Part shown: one piece after another, positions 15,602 through 24,107 of the stretch
Position numbering within the stretch: the first letter of the stretch is position 1
Layout: each line of letters opens with the position of its first letter
NCBI GenBank assembly: GCA_900766585.1
Contig: CAAFVV010000037.1
Coordinates: 22,560-86,559, forward strand
DNA length: 64,000 bases
Source: Clostridia bacterium
GTDB lineage: Bacteria; Bacillota; Clostridia; Oscillospirales; Acutalibacteraceae
Reading direction: 5' to 3'
Translations under genes and position numbers: made by a program
The notes under the pieces: model-generated
What the model was told of the DNA's origin: nothing
Seen by the model: only the letters and a program-made list of their open reading frames with translations
The model's database searches: none

Positions 15602-18600
15602 TTATGACAGCGGGACCGACACCGTCTCTCCCAGCGCAAAGGAATACAAAAGGCATTCCGCCACCTCGGCAGCACGAATCTGCCGCAGGGCATAGGCATA
15701 CCAGAGAAGCTGCTGCCGGTAGCGGTCGCAAAGCTCCTGCGCCTCCTGCACACGGTCGGTCTTATAATCTACGATCACCAGTCTGCCGTTTTCCTCAAAC
15801 AGGCAGTCCGCGATGCCCTGCACCACAACCGGTTCCTGCCGCGCCTGCGGCGGCAGCGCCGCCGCACGAACGGGATCGAGCTGCTCCGCCGGGACGGTCA
15901 CGGTGAACGGATATTCCCGCAGACAGAGGGGGGAAGCCGCCATCCGCCGATAGAGCGGGCTTTGAAAAAATGCGCGCAGACGGGAACGGGACAGGCTGTC
16001 CGCCTGCTCCTTTGACAGGAATTTTCCCTCGGTCAGGCGGCGGATCTCCCCCTCGAGATCCGCTGCGGCATCGGCATAGCGCGAGAGCTGCATAAACTGG
16101 TGCATTGCCGTACCGCGCTCCGCCGGCGTCAGCCCGCTCTTGCCGAGAAATGCCGGACGCGAGACCGAGACCAATGCGGCATCGGCATGCCGGTGCGACA
16201 GTGCCGAAGCCGCCGCCTTGGCAGGAATCTCCCCGAGCGTCCGATAGGGATACTCATACGCCATGCGCGCGCAAAGCGCCTGCACGAGCGCGGCATCCGC
16301 CTCCGGACGGGGCAAAGCCTCCTCTTCCTCTGGCGCTTCGGGCGGGGGCGGCGGCACAAGCTCGACCCGCCACCTCTGCGGCTCCTCCAGGCACGGTGGC
16401 GGATCCTGCCAGCCAGCCGCCTGCCGCAGCACTCCGCCGGAGGGATGGCGCAGCATCGCCGCCAGAATCCAGTCGCTCATTCCGGACGCATCCAGTATCA
16501 GGTGCGCCGGCAGCGTCGGGCCATCGCCAAGCGAAGCCGACAGCTCGGAGAGCCGCTTGTCCGGCTTTGTGACCGATGTCACTAAAATCAGCTTTTCCTT
16601 GGCTCGCGTCAGCGCCACATACAGCACGCGCAGCTCTTCGGTGCGGCTACTGCGACGCACCGCCTGCCGCACACCCATAAGCGGCAGCGTTGTATGCTCG
16701 ACCAGTGTCTCCGGATCGCGGCGGATCATGCCGATCCCACATTCCGCGTGCAGAAGCACCTTGCTTCTAGTGTAGTCGTTGTTGAAGCTGCCGCCCAGCC
16801 CCGCAACAAACACGAACGGGAATTCGAGTCCCTTTGACCGGTGAATGCTCATCACCCGCACGGCGTCCGCCTCTCCCGACGTCAGCGCCGCAGACGGCAG
16901 CGAGGATTCCCGCTCCGACATCCGATCCATATACCGCATAAACGCCGCAAGACCGCGCTGTCCGTTTTGCTCGCAGCGCGCGGCATATTCCTGCAAAAGC
17001 CGCAGATTGGCAACCCGCCGTTCGCCGTGCGGCCGCGCTGCCTCGCGCAGCAACAGCCCCGTCTCCCCATACAGGCGGGCAATCAGCCGATCGGCAGGCG
17101 AAGCGGCTGCCAGAATCCGCATACGCTGCAAAAGCGCCGTAAACGCCGCACATTTTTCACCGAGCGCGTCCTTTTGCTGCGCCGCCTTGCGCAGGGCAAG
17201 CCACAGCGGCTCATGCGGCGCCGCTGCCCGGATAACCGCCAGATCGTCGGGCAGCAGTCCACCGACCGGAGACAGCAGTGCCGCCAAAAGCGGCACCTCC
17301 TGCAGGGGGTTGTGGATCAGGCGCAGCAGCGACAGCGCCAAAAGCACCTCGGACGCCTCGAAAAAGCCGCCGCCCTTGTCGGTGACTGCCGGAATCCCCT
17401 GCCGGATCAGCTCGTCGGCATAGGCGTTGCCGTGGGCATTGGCGGCACGGAGCAAGATGCAGAAATCGCTGTATCGCGCCGGCCGCTCGCCGGTCTTTTC
17501 GGTCACGGTCAGCGTTTGGCAAAGCGCGCGGATGCGCCCCGCGATCAGCCGTGCCTCTGCCGCGTCGCGGCTGTCCTCTGCCTCCGGCCGCCCGGACACG
17601 ATCCACAGCTCCGGCTCATACCCCTCACGCGGCGCATACTGCTTAGCGCCGGGGACAAGCTCCTCCCGCTCATCATAGACAATGCCGCCGGTCTCCCGCA
17701 TCATCAGCTGGCGAAACAGCGCGTTTACGCCGTCCGTCACCTCGCGGCGGGAGCGGAAATTATGTCCGAGCAGAATCGTGCCGGGAAAGTGGCTGCCGTC
17801 AAACTGCGGATAGCGGTCACGCCGCCCCAAAAACAGCTCCGGCATCGCCTGCCGGAAGCCATAGATGCTCTGCTTGACGTCGCCGACCATAAAGAGGTTC
17901 TGCTCCTGCCGCGACAGGGCGGAAAACAGCGCATCCTGCGCGGCGTTGGTGTCCTGATATTCGTCCACCATGATCTCATCGTATTGCGCCGACAGCTCCT
18001 GCGCCAATGGTGTCGGGGTCATGGTGCCGTCCTCCTCCGGCGTGACGAGAAGCGACAGCGCCAAATGCTCGAGGTCGGCAAAATCCAACAGGTCGCGCTG
18101 CCGCTTTTTCTCCGTAAAGGCGGCGGAAAACCGGCTGACCGCCCGACAGAGCGCCTCGATAAGCGGCCGCTGTGCCGCCCGGTCCTCGGCATATTCCGTT
18201 TCGGAGCAGCAAAGCAGCGACGGCAGCGCCTTCATCCGCTTTTTCAGCTGATTCCACTGCGCCTGCACGCGGTTTTTCAGCGCCTCATCCGCCGGCTTGC
18301 GCACGGCGCGCAGCGACGGCTGCGGCAGCGCCGCGGCAAGCCGCTGCCGTTCGTCCCAGCTTAGGGCAGAGAGCCTGCCTGACAGCTCCTCAAGTGCCAG
18401 TGCCGCCTCCTGTATGGCGGGGAGATAACACGCCGTCAGCTGCTCATCCGACTGCGCCGCCGCCATCGCCGACCGGCTGACGGCAAGGCAGCTGTTCACC
18501 TCCGCCGCAAACTGGGCGGCGGCAATGCGCCCCCACGGCGTTTCGGCGATCGGCAAAAGCTGCGTATACGGCTTTTGCAGCTCATCGAGCCATCGCAACG

Positions 18601-19165
18601 GAAACGGATGTGCCTGAATACAGTCATAGAGCTTGCCGATCGTATCCGAAACCCCGGCATCGCTGCGCCCCGAGCCGAGCAGCGCCGACAGCTCGCGAAA
18701 CGCCGTGTCCCCCTCGGCATACAGCTGCTCAATGGTCTCGGTCAGCGCCTCCTCGCGCAGCAGGCGAAGCTCGCCCTCCTCCCCGACCTTGAAGCGGGGC
18801 GACAGGGCAAGCCGGTGAAACTGCTCGCGCACAAGCGTGGTGCAGAAGCCGTCCACCGTGCTGATGGCGGCGCGGGGCAGAAGCATCTGCTGCCGCAAAA
18901 GGCGGCTGTCGGTCGGATTCTCGGCAAGCGCCGCCGAGAGCGCCGCAGTCAGGCGCTGTTTCATTTCCGCCGCCGCCGCGCGCGTAAATGTTACGACCAG
19001 CAGCCGGTCGATATCGACCGGCTCCTTTTCCCGGATCACCTTTTCGATGATCCGCCGCACAAGCACCGTGGTCTTGCCCGATCCCGCCGCCGCCGACACC
19101 AAAAGCGTCCCGCCGTCCGCATAGATACACTGTTCCTGTTCCTTTGTCCACTCCGTTGCCTGCAC
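15602..19165 (-). CDS. addA: ATP-dependent helicase/nuclease subunit A (AddA)
   Basis: This 1187-residue UvrD-like helicase with a C-terminal RecB-type nuclease is one half of the AddAB double-strand-break resection enzyme. Walker A is AAAGSGKTTVLVRRI near residue 25. Walker B-like MVDEYQDTN and GDVKQSIYGFRQA follow. Late helicase motifs are VMSIHRSKGLEFPFVF and VALTRAKEKL. The nuclease motif is near the C-terminus (GIADCLFEE then VIVDYKTDRV), so it appears catalytically intact. The GTG at 19165 lies 7 bases after GGAGG; a longer start at 19189 would include the RBS. No addB gene lies beside it: upstream is a divergent transporter and downstream a small lipoprotein. Confidence 0.95.
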   Translation of the reverse strand: MQATEWTKEQEQCIYADGGTLLVSAAAGSGKTTVLVRRIIEKVIREKEPVDIDRLLVVTFTRAAAAEMKQRLTAALSAALAENPTDSRLLRQQMLLPRAAISTVDGFCTTLVREQFHRLALSPRFKVGEEGELRLLREEALTETIEQLYAEGDTAFRELSALLGSGRSDAGVSDTIGKLYDCIQAHPFPLRWLDELQKPYTQLLPIAETPWGRIAAAQFAAEVNSCLAVSRSAMAAAQSDEQLTACYLPAIQEAALALEELSGRLSALSWDERQRLAAALPQPSLRAVRKPADEALKNRVQAQWNQLKKRMKALPSLLCCSETEYAEDRAAQRPLIEALCRAVSRFSAAFTEKKRQRDLLDFADLEHLALSLLVTPEEDGTMTPTPLAQELSAQYDEIMVDEYQDTNAAQDALFSALSRQEQNLFMVGDVKQSIYGFRQAMPELFLGRRDRYPQFDGSHFPGTILLGHNFRSRREVTDGVNALFRQLMMRETGGIVYDEREELVPGAKQYAPREGYEPELWIVSGRPEAEDSRDAAEARLIAGRIRALCQTLTVTEKTGERPARYSDFCILLRAANAHGNAYADELIRQGIPAVTDKGGGFFEASEVLLALSLLRLIHNPLQEVPLLAALLSPVGGLLPDDLAVIRAAAPHEPLWLALRKAAQQKDALGEKCAAFTALLQRMRILAAASPADRLIARLYGETGLLLREAARPHGERRVANLRLLQEYAARCEQNGQRGLAAFMRYMDRMSERESSLPSAALTSGEADAVRVMSIHRSKGLEFPFVFVAGLGGSFNNDYTRSKVLLHAECGIGMIRRDPETLVEHTTLPLMGVRQAVRRSSRTEELRVLYVALTRAKEKLILVTSVTKPDKRLSELSASLGDGPTLPAHLILDASGMSDWILAAMLRHPSGGVLRQAAGWQDPPPCLEEPQRWRVELVPPPPPEAPEEEEALPRPEADAALVQALCARMAYEYPYRTLGEIPAKAAASALSHRHADAALVSVSRPAFLGKSGLTPAERGTAMHQFMQLSRYADAAADLEGEIRRLTEGKFLSKEQADSLSRSRLRAFFQSPLYRRMAASPLCLREYPFTVTVPAEQLDPVRAAALPPQARQEPVVVQGIADCLFEENGRLVIVDYKTDRVQEAQELCDRYRQQLLWYAYALRQIRAAEVAECLLYSFALGETVSVPLS

Positions 19166-19245
19166 GGTCAAGCCTCCTTGCGGCAGCATGTTCCGCTTTT
19201 GCGAAAAAACACAAAAAACGCCGCCTTTTATCTGAATTTACACCA

Positions 19246-19274
19246 TTGACATCTGTTTTTTTGCGTGATATACT
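19246..19274 (+). promoter_or_regulatory. Consensus sigma-A promoter for the DMT transporter
   Basis: TTGACA (19246-19251) and TATACT (19269-19274) are separated by exactly 17 bases. No equally good promoter is seen for the divergent addA gene. Confidence 0.8.
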
Positions 19275-19330
19275 TCGCCACGCCGATCCAAAAACGGCAA
19301 TCTGTCGAAACCAAACGGGAGGTCTCATCC

Positions 19331-20215
19331 ATGATGACCGGTATCCCCCCTTATCTGCTGCTTGTCCTCTCCATGTCCGCCACGCTGCTCGGCAGCTGTC
19401 TGCGCAACCGCTTCGGGAAAAGCGACGGAAAAGCCTCCGCCAACATCTCCGCCTTTTCGCTGCTGACGCTTCTGTTCGTCTTTTTTGAGCTTCTGATTCT
19501 GGTGGAAAGCTATGCCTGCTCCCCGTTCACCGCCGCGCTCGGCACGCTGTTCGGCGTACTGACGCTCGCCGGTACAATTGCCGGTACACAAATGCTCGCC
19601 TGCGGTCCGATGGGGCTGTCCACCGTCATCGTCACCTCAAGCATGATCATACCCGCACTGTCGGGAGCAGTCATCTGGCATGAACAGATTTCCCCGCTGC
19701 AGGGGGTGGGCATTGTGCTGATGCTCGTCATGCTCCCGCTGGCTGTCAAGGGAGACCGCGGCCGCGCCGTTTCGGTTCCGTGGCTGATTCACTGCGCCGT
19801 CGGCTTTTTGGCAGGCGGTGTGATCGGCATTTTGCAGAAGATCCACCAGTCCTCCCCCTTCAGGCAGGAATCGGACGCCTTTTTGCTGATTGCATTTGCG
19901 GTGTCCGTCCTCGGCAACGCCGCCCTGTTCCTGATCGGGCGAAAGCGCGGGCAGCGGGTCACCTGCTCCTTCTCTCCCCGCCGCCAAAATTTCTGGCTTG
20001 CCGCCGCGGTCAGCATCGGCGTGACGCTCCCGAACAAGATCAATCTCTATCTTTCGGGCGCCATGGACAGCGCCGTCTTTTTCCCCATTGTCAACGGCGG
20101 CGGACTGCTGCTGTCGCTTTTGGCTGCCGTGCTCATTTTTCGGGAGCGGCCGACAAAGCGGCAGTGGCTCGGTATGGCGATCGGCGTTCTCGCCGTGCTG
20201 CTGCTCGGATTATAA
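19331..20215 (+). CDS. DMT/EamA-like membrane transporter
   Basis: This 294-residue, highly hydrophobic protein has about ten membrane helices in two similar halves, as in drug/metabolite transporters. Helices include PYLLLVLSMSATLLGS at the start and MAIGVLAVLLLGL at the very end. The motif WHEQISPLQGVGIVLML in the first half is mirrored by FRERPTKRQWLGMAIGV in the second, the usual EamA repeat signature. The substrate cannot be told. The ATG at 19331 follows GGGAGG by 8 bases. A good promoter and a terminator frame it as a single-gene unit. Confidence 0.85.
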   Translation: MMTGIPPYLLLVLSMSATLLGSCLRNRFGKSDGKASANISAFSLLTLLFVFFELLILVESYACSPFTAALGTLFGVLTLAGTIAGTQMLACGPMGLSTVIVTSSMIIPALSGAVIWHEQISPLQGVGIVLMLVMLPLAVKGDRGRAVSVPWLIHCAVGFLAGGVIGILQKIHQSSPFRQESDAFLLIAFAVSVLGNAALFLIGRKRGQRVTCSFSPRRQNFWLAAAVSIGVTLPNKINLYLSGAMDSAVFFPIVNGGGLLLSLLAAVLIFRERPTKRQWLGMAIGVLAVLLLGL

Positions 20216-20220
20216 AAAGC

Positions 20221-20257
20221 AAGCGGATCGGGTTCTGTCCCGACCCGCTTATTTTTT
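20221..20257 (+). terminator. Rho-independent terminator
   Basis: AAGCGGATCGGG pairs with CCCGACCCGCTT (one mismatch) around a six-base loop, followed by ATTTTTT. Confidence 0.8.
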
Positions 20258-20270
20258 GCGGCGCAAAGCC

Positions 20271-21110
20271 TTATTTTTTCTCGGAATAATACACGACCTG
20301 TCCCGGCTCGACAGAATGGGTGAGCCAGACGTTGCCGCCGATCGTGCAGCCGTCGCCGATCGTGGTGGAGCCGCCCAGAATCGTCGCATTGGCATAGATG
20401 ATCACATGGCTGCCGATATTCGGATGGCGCTTGATATTTTTCACGGGGTTGCCGTTTTCGTCCAACTCAAAGCTCTTCGCCCCGAGCGTCACGCCCTGAT
20501 ACAGCTTCACATGGTCGCCGATCACCGTGGTCTCGCCGATGACAATACCGGTGCCGTGGTCGATAAAGAAATATTCCCCGATCGTCGCCCCCGCGTGGAT
20601 GTCGATCCCGGTCTTTTCGTGGGCGTATTCGGTCATGATACGGGGCAGAAGCGGCACCCGCAGCGTGTACAGAAGATGCGCCATCCGGTAGATGGAGATC
20701 GCATAAAAGCCGGGATAACACAAAAGCACCTCCTCGCGGCAGCTCGCCGCCGGATCCCCGGCGTACAGGGCTTCGATATCCTTTAACAGCAGGTGGCGGA
20801 TATGCGGCAGCTCCCGTATAAAAGCATCGCACAGCGCCGCCGGCTCGCGCCCCTGTGCGTCGCCGCCCGCAAAGCGGCACGCCGCGTCGATCTGGCGGGT
20901 CAGCCCCGCGGCAATATGCGCAAGCTGCTCGCCGACTGACGGCACATGCCCGCCCTCGCGGCGGTAATACCCCGGAAACAGCAGGGTCTGCAGCTCTTTA
21001 AGCAGGTCGATGATCGCCTTTCGGTCGGGAACCGACGCCGCGTCGTGCGGACGGATCTGCCCCGCCGGATCCGGCGCCAGCAGCGCTGCCTCAATCTCGG
21101 AATAGTCCAT
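20271..21110 (-). CDS. cysE: Serine O-acetyltransferase (CysE/EpsC type)
   Basis: This 279-residue enzyme makes O-acetylserine from serine and acetyl-CoA for cysteine synthesis. An N-terminal helical domain (about 1-160) is followed by left-handed beta-helix hexapeptide repeats, with IDIHAGATIGEYFFIDHG, GIVIGETTVIGDHVKLYQG and IGDGCTIGGNVWL. The catalytic His of the DHGTG loop is present. The N-terminus is longer than in E. coli CysE, matching the EpsC-like form of anaerobes. It is the last gene of the minus-strand group that begins with eutS; a 38-base gap separates it from the Gx gene. Confidence 0.93.
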   Translation of the reverse strand: MDYSEIEAALLAPDPAGQIRPHDAASVPDRKAIIDLLKELQTLLFPGYYRREGGHVPSVGEQLAHIAAGLTRQIDAACRFAGGDAQGREPAALCDAFIRELPHIRHLLLKDIEALYAGDPAASCREEVLLCYPGFYAISIYRMAHLLYTLRVPLLPRIMTEYAHEKTGIDIHAGATIGEYFFIDHGTGIVIGETTVIGDHVKLYQGVTLGAKSFELDENGNPVKNIKRHPNIGSHVIIYANATILGGSTTIGDGCTIGGNVWLTHSVEPGQVVYYSEKK

Positions 21111-21148
21111 TCCTCAAAGCCCCTTTCACTCTATACAGGTCGTTATTC

Positions 21149-21676
21149 TCAGTCTATGCCGGCATCCGGATACCCGTGCGGCTTTTCGCCGTTTGGCAGC
21201 AGGAGCCGCCGCAGGATCGGCAGACACACGCCCCCGATCGCCGCGCCCGCCGCACAGCCCGCGGCGGTCAGAAACGGGCAGAGACGCCCGATGCTCTCCG
21301 GTGTCAGCACGGTCAGCGCCGCCAGACACTGACCGAGGTTGTGCGCCGCCCCGCCGGCGGCACTGACCCCCACCACACTAAAGCGTCCGCTTTTGCGGCA
21401 GAGCGTCATGCACAGCAGGCTGCACACGCCGCCTGCTAATCCGAACAGGATGGTCGACGGGGCGGAAAACGTCAGCCCCATCAGCCCGATGCGCAAAAAG
21501 GATATCGCTGCCGCCGTCGGCAGCCCGTCAAGATAGAGGGCGATCACGACCGGCAGGTTCGCAAGCCCCAGCTTGAAGCCGGGCAGTGCGGCGGGAGAGG
21601 GCAGCAGAGCCTCCAGATAGCTGCACAGAAACGCCAGTGCGAGCAGCAGCCCGTTTTTCGCGATCCGTCCCGCCAA
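21149..21676 (-). CDS. Gx transporter family membrane protein (Hpre_diP_synt_I)
   Basis: This 175-residue membrane protein has five or so hydrophobic helices and begins at a TTG at 21676 preceded by GGGGGGAG. The segment FKLGLANLPVVIALYLDG and the later GVSAAGGAAHNLGQCLAA match the family once called heptaprenyl diphosphate synthase component I and now usually named Gx transporter. In Clostridia this gene commonly sits with NusG domain II and ApbE genes, as here. Its substrate is not established from the sequence. Confidence 0.85.
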   Translation of the reverse strand: MAGRIAKNGLLLALAFLCSYLEALLPSPAALPGFKLGLANLPVVIALYLDGLPTAAAISFLRIGLMGLTFSAPSTILFGLAGGVCSLLCMTLCRKSGRFSVVGVSAAGGAAHNLGQCLAALTVLTPESIGRLCPFLTAAGCAAGAAIGGVCLPILRRLLLPNGEKPHGYPDAGID

Positions 21677-21698
21677 TGTGCTCCCCCCCGGTGTATAT

Positions 21699-22091
21699 CT
21701 AGGCTATAACGGCATCCGGCGCTTCGCCCGCACCCTCCACCGTCACCGTCAGCCGGTGCGGCAGACAGACGATCACATCGCCGGTCCGCGACACGGCGGC
21801 ATGGCGGGCGCAAAGCCCGTCTTTGCAGTCCGCTTCAGCAATTCTCGCCGCGCCGCCGCTGATCACTAGGCAGTTTTTCCCTCCGCCGTAGCCGGTCAGC
21901 CACACCTCGCGGTCCTCATCGAGCGGATAAACGGCGACAGCTTTGCCGTCCACCGCAACGGACACGGTCCTGCCCTGCCGTCCAAACAGCATCCCGATCC
22001 CGCACAGCAGCGCCAGACCGATCACCGCCGCAATCAGCACCACATCGGCGCGCCGAAGCGACAGCTCGCTTCGCGATACCGCGCGGCTCAT
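21699..22091 (-). CDS. NusG domain II-containing membrane-anchored protein
   Basis: This 130-residue protein has a single N-terminal membrane helix (about residues 17-37, VVLIAAVIGLALLCGIGML) and an extracytoplasmic NusG_II beta domain. The domain carries the family pattern CKDGLCARHAAVSRTGDVIV and CLPHRLTVTV. Its ATG overlaps the stop of apbE by 4 bases, indicating translational coupling. The trio apbE, NusG_II and Gx is a recurring cluster thought to be linked to extracytoplasmic flavin or redox proteins; that link is inference here because no flavinylated target protein is nearby. Confidence 0.88.
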   Translation of the reverse strand: MSRAVSRSELSLRRADVVLIAAVIGLALLCGIGMLFGRQGRTVSVAVDGKAVAVYPLDEDREVWLTGYGGGKNCLVISGGAARIAEADCKDGLCARHAAVSRTGDVIVCLPHRLTVTVEGAGEAPDAVIA

Positions 22092-23107
22092 GGCAGATAC
22101 GCGGAAAATCCCGCGCTGTACCGCCAGTTTTCCTCGTTATCCAGCACCACAGCCTCCACGCCGTCAAGCGCATCCGCCAGCGCCAGCGCGTCACCGACCG
22201 GCATCACGAACAGCGCCGTAGACAGCGCGTCCGCCTGTCCTGCGTCGGCGCAGATCACCGTCACGGCGCGCATATGCCGCGGCGGATAGCCGTCGGCGGG
22301 GTCGATAATATGTGCATAATCCACCCCGTCCACGCGATAGGTGCGCTGATAGTCGCCGCTGGTGGACACGGCTGTATGCGCCCCGACGCGGATGTCAAGC
22401 GTCCTGGTGTCATTTTCGAGCGTATGCGCAATGCGCACCTTCCACTTTGTGCCGTCCGGCTTTTCGCCCATCGTGCGCACCGCGCCGCCCGCATTGATCA
22501 GCCCGACGCACCCCTCTGCCTCCAGAAGCTGCGCCGCGCACTCGACCGCAAGCCCCTTGCCGACTGCACCGGCATCCAGCGATGCCCCGGCGGCAAGCGC
22601 AGCGGTATCGCCGCTGCGGGTCAGGTTATCCGGTGTGCCGAGCCGCAGCGCCCGTGCCAGCGCCTGTGCATCCGGCAGCACCGCCGCACCGCCGTTTTCG
22701 GCTTGCTCGCGGCAGTCATGCCACAGCCGCAGCGCCGGTCCGAGCAGCAGATTCAGCCGCCCGTTTGTCTGCCGGTATCCCCACTCACCCAGATCGAGCA
22801 GCGCGCAGACGCGCCCATCTAAAGTGACCGCACCTTTTCCCGCCGACGCATTCAGCGCCGCGAGACTGCCTTCTTTTGCAGGCTCCGCCCCGTAAATGTT
22901 AAACAGCTGATGGCAAACGGCAAGCTCGTCCCGGCAAATGCCCTTCAGCCGCTCGAACGCAGCGGCGCTGTCGGTATATGCCGTGAACGTCGTCACGGTG
23001 TCAAACAGGTTATAAACCGTTTCGGAATAGGCAGGGGTCTGCGCGCGGCAGCCCGCCAGGCACAGCAGCACCATGACCGCCGCCAGCAGCCCGCCGATCC
23101 GCCGCAT
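22088..23107 (-). CDS. apbE: FAD:protein FMN transferase ApbE (lipoprotein)
   Basis: This 339-residue lipoprotein covalently attaches FMN to target proteins outside the membrane. The start MRRIGGLLAAVMVLLCLAGC gives a clear lipobox (LAGC). The ApbE core shows FDTVTTFTAYTD, SLDAGAVGKGLAVE, INAGGAVRTMGEKPDG and YRVDGVDYAHIIDPADGYP. The start at 23107 has AGGAGG upstream; longer readings run into the preceding intergenic region. It overlaps the NusG_II gene by 4 bases and follows eutP by 41 bases. Confidence 0.93.
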   Translation of the reverse strand: MRRIGGLLAAVMVLLCLAGCRAQTPAYSETVYNLFDTVTTFTAYTDSAAAFERLKGICRDELAVCHQLFNIYGAEPAKEGSLAALNASAGKGAVTLDGRVCALLDLGEWGYRQTNGRLNLLLGPALRLWHDCREQAENGGAAVLPDAQALARALRLGTPDNLTRSGDTAALAAGASLDAGAVGKGLAVECAAQLLEAEGCVGLINAGGAVRTMGEKPDGTKWKVRIAHTLENDTRTLDIRVGAHTAVSTSGDYQRTYRVDGVDYAHIIDPADGYPPRHMRAVTVICADAGQADALSTALFVMPVGDALALADALDGVEAVVLDNEENWRYSAGFSAYLP

Positions 23108-23148
23108 ACCGTCCCCTCCTAACAAAAAGCGCGGTATCCCCGCGCGTT

Positions 23149-23607
23149 TCACTCCGCCGTTTCCCACGGCAGACGGTCGCCCGGCTCCCGCAGGTAGCCG
23201 AGCACATCCGCCACGCCCTCGCCGTTGACCGAAGAGACCCGGAAGACCGTATGGCATCCCGCCAGCCGCAGCCAGCGCTCCGCGCGGTCAGGATCGGCAT
23301 CCGGGCGGTCGATCTGTGTCACAATGCCGATAACGTCGCGGTTGCACGCCGCGGCGCAGCAGGGCGGGTACAGCGAATACGGCTCCCGCGCGCTGAGCAG
23401 CAGCGCTACAACGTCCGCCTCATAGGAATACAATGCGAGCGCCCGCCCGAGTACGCCGTTTTCGGCATATTCCCCCGGTGTGTCGATCAGCACGTCAAAA
23501 TGGTTAATATACTGCGTTTTATGATAGTGGATCGTCTCGCCGCGCAGCGCCTGCGTCAGCGTAGTCTTGCCGCACTCGCTGCGGCCGACCAGCATCAGCT
23601 TTTTCAT
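23149..23607 (-). CDS. eutP: EutP/PduV-like small GTPase
   Basis: This 152-residue P-loop GTPase has Walker A GRSECGKTTL (residues 8-17), switch II DTPGEY and a TQID base-recognition motif (normally NKxD/TKxD). EutP and PduV proteins associate with bacterial microcompartments of ethanolamine or propanediol breakdown. Its start codon overlaps the eutS stop by one base (TGATG), so the pair is translationally coupled. No ethanolamine lyase, aldehyde dehydrogenase or other shell gene is in the window, so its role here is open. Confidence 0.88.
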   Translation of the reverse strand: MKKLMLVGRSECGKTTLTQALRGETIHYHKTQYINHFDVLIDTPGEYAENGVLGRALALYSYEADVVALLLSAREPYSLYPPCCAAACNRDVIGIVTQIDRPDADPDRAERWLRLAGCHTVFRVSSVNGEGVADVLGYLREPGDRLPWETAE

Positions 23608-23966
23608 CAGGTGCGGGTGAGCGGGCAGACCGTAAACCCGAGCGTGTCGCGGCAGTACGCCGTCAGCGCGCCGACCGCCGCCTCGACCTCGGACACCAGT
23701 CCGGTCAGGATCAGCGTACCGCTGAAGCGGTCCACAAACCCCAGCTCCACGCCCGCCGTCTTGATGGCGACATCGCCCGCGATGATCGCAGTCTCGCTCG
23801 GGCTGAGCGTCACGATGCCGATCGCGGCGCGGTGATAATCCACTGCGGGGTCAAGCCCCAGCTTGCGGTAGATGATCGGATCGGGATTCGCGATAATGTG
23901 CGCAAGCGTGATTTGCTTGCCCGGCACGATCTCCTGTACGATCCGCATTTTATCCTGTAATTCCAC
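23607..23966 (-). CDS. eutS: EutS-like bacterial microcompartment shell protein
   Basis: This 119-residue BMC-domain protein is of the circularly permuted EutS type. It begins near MRIVQEIVPGKQITLAHIIA and has GIVTLSPSETAIIAGDVAIK and VDRFSGTLILTG, all hallmarks of EutS. GTG 23966 is chosen as start because GGAGG lies 10 bases upstream; the internal ATG six codons later is possible. It is first in a minus-strand run with eutP, apbE, NusG_II, Gx and perhaps cysE, driven by a consensus promoter. It is the only shell gene seen. Confidence 0.88.
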   Translation of the reverse strand: MELQDKMRIVQEIVPGKQITLAHIIANPDPIIYRKLGLDPAVDYHRAAIGIVTLSPSETAIIAGDVAIKTAGVELGFVDRFSGTLILTGLVSEVEAAVGALTAYCRDTLGFTVCPLTRT

Positions 23967-23994
23967 CTGTGCGACACCTCCGATACAGATAAAC

Positions 23995-24023
23995 AGTATA
24001 GCACAATTTGCCCCGCTTGACAA
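23995..24023 (-). promoter_or_regulatory. Promoter for the eutS operon
   Basis: On the minus strand TTGTCA (24023-24018) and TATACT (24000-23995) are 17 bases apart. It lies back to back with the apgM promoter. Confidence 0.75.
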
Positions 24024-24043
24024 GTGTTTTATGCGAAAAGCGC

Positions 24044-24072
24044 TTTACTCCGCCGCCGATCTGTGCTATACT
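24044..24072 (+). promoter_or_regulatory. Promoter for apgM
   Basis: TTTACT (24044-24049) and TATACT (24067-24072) are 17 bases apart, ahead of the gene at 24108. Only 20 bases separate its -35 box from that of the divergent eutS promoter. Confidence 0.7.
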
Positions 24073-24107
24073 GGCAGATGAAAAATCAAACAGGCGGTGA
24101 TCTCTTT

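Noticed and set aside
23149..23966. Possible ethanolamine-utilisation microcompartment locus
   Set aside because: Only eutS and eutP are present; no lyase, dehydrogenase, transferase or further shell gene lies within the window, so a functional compartment cannot be claimed.
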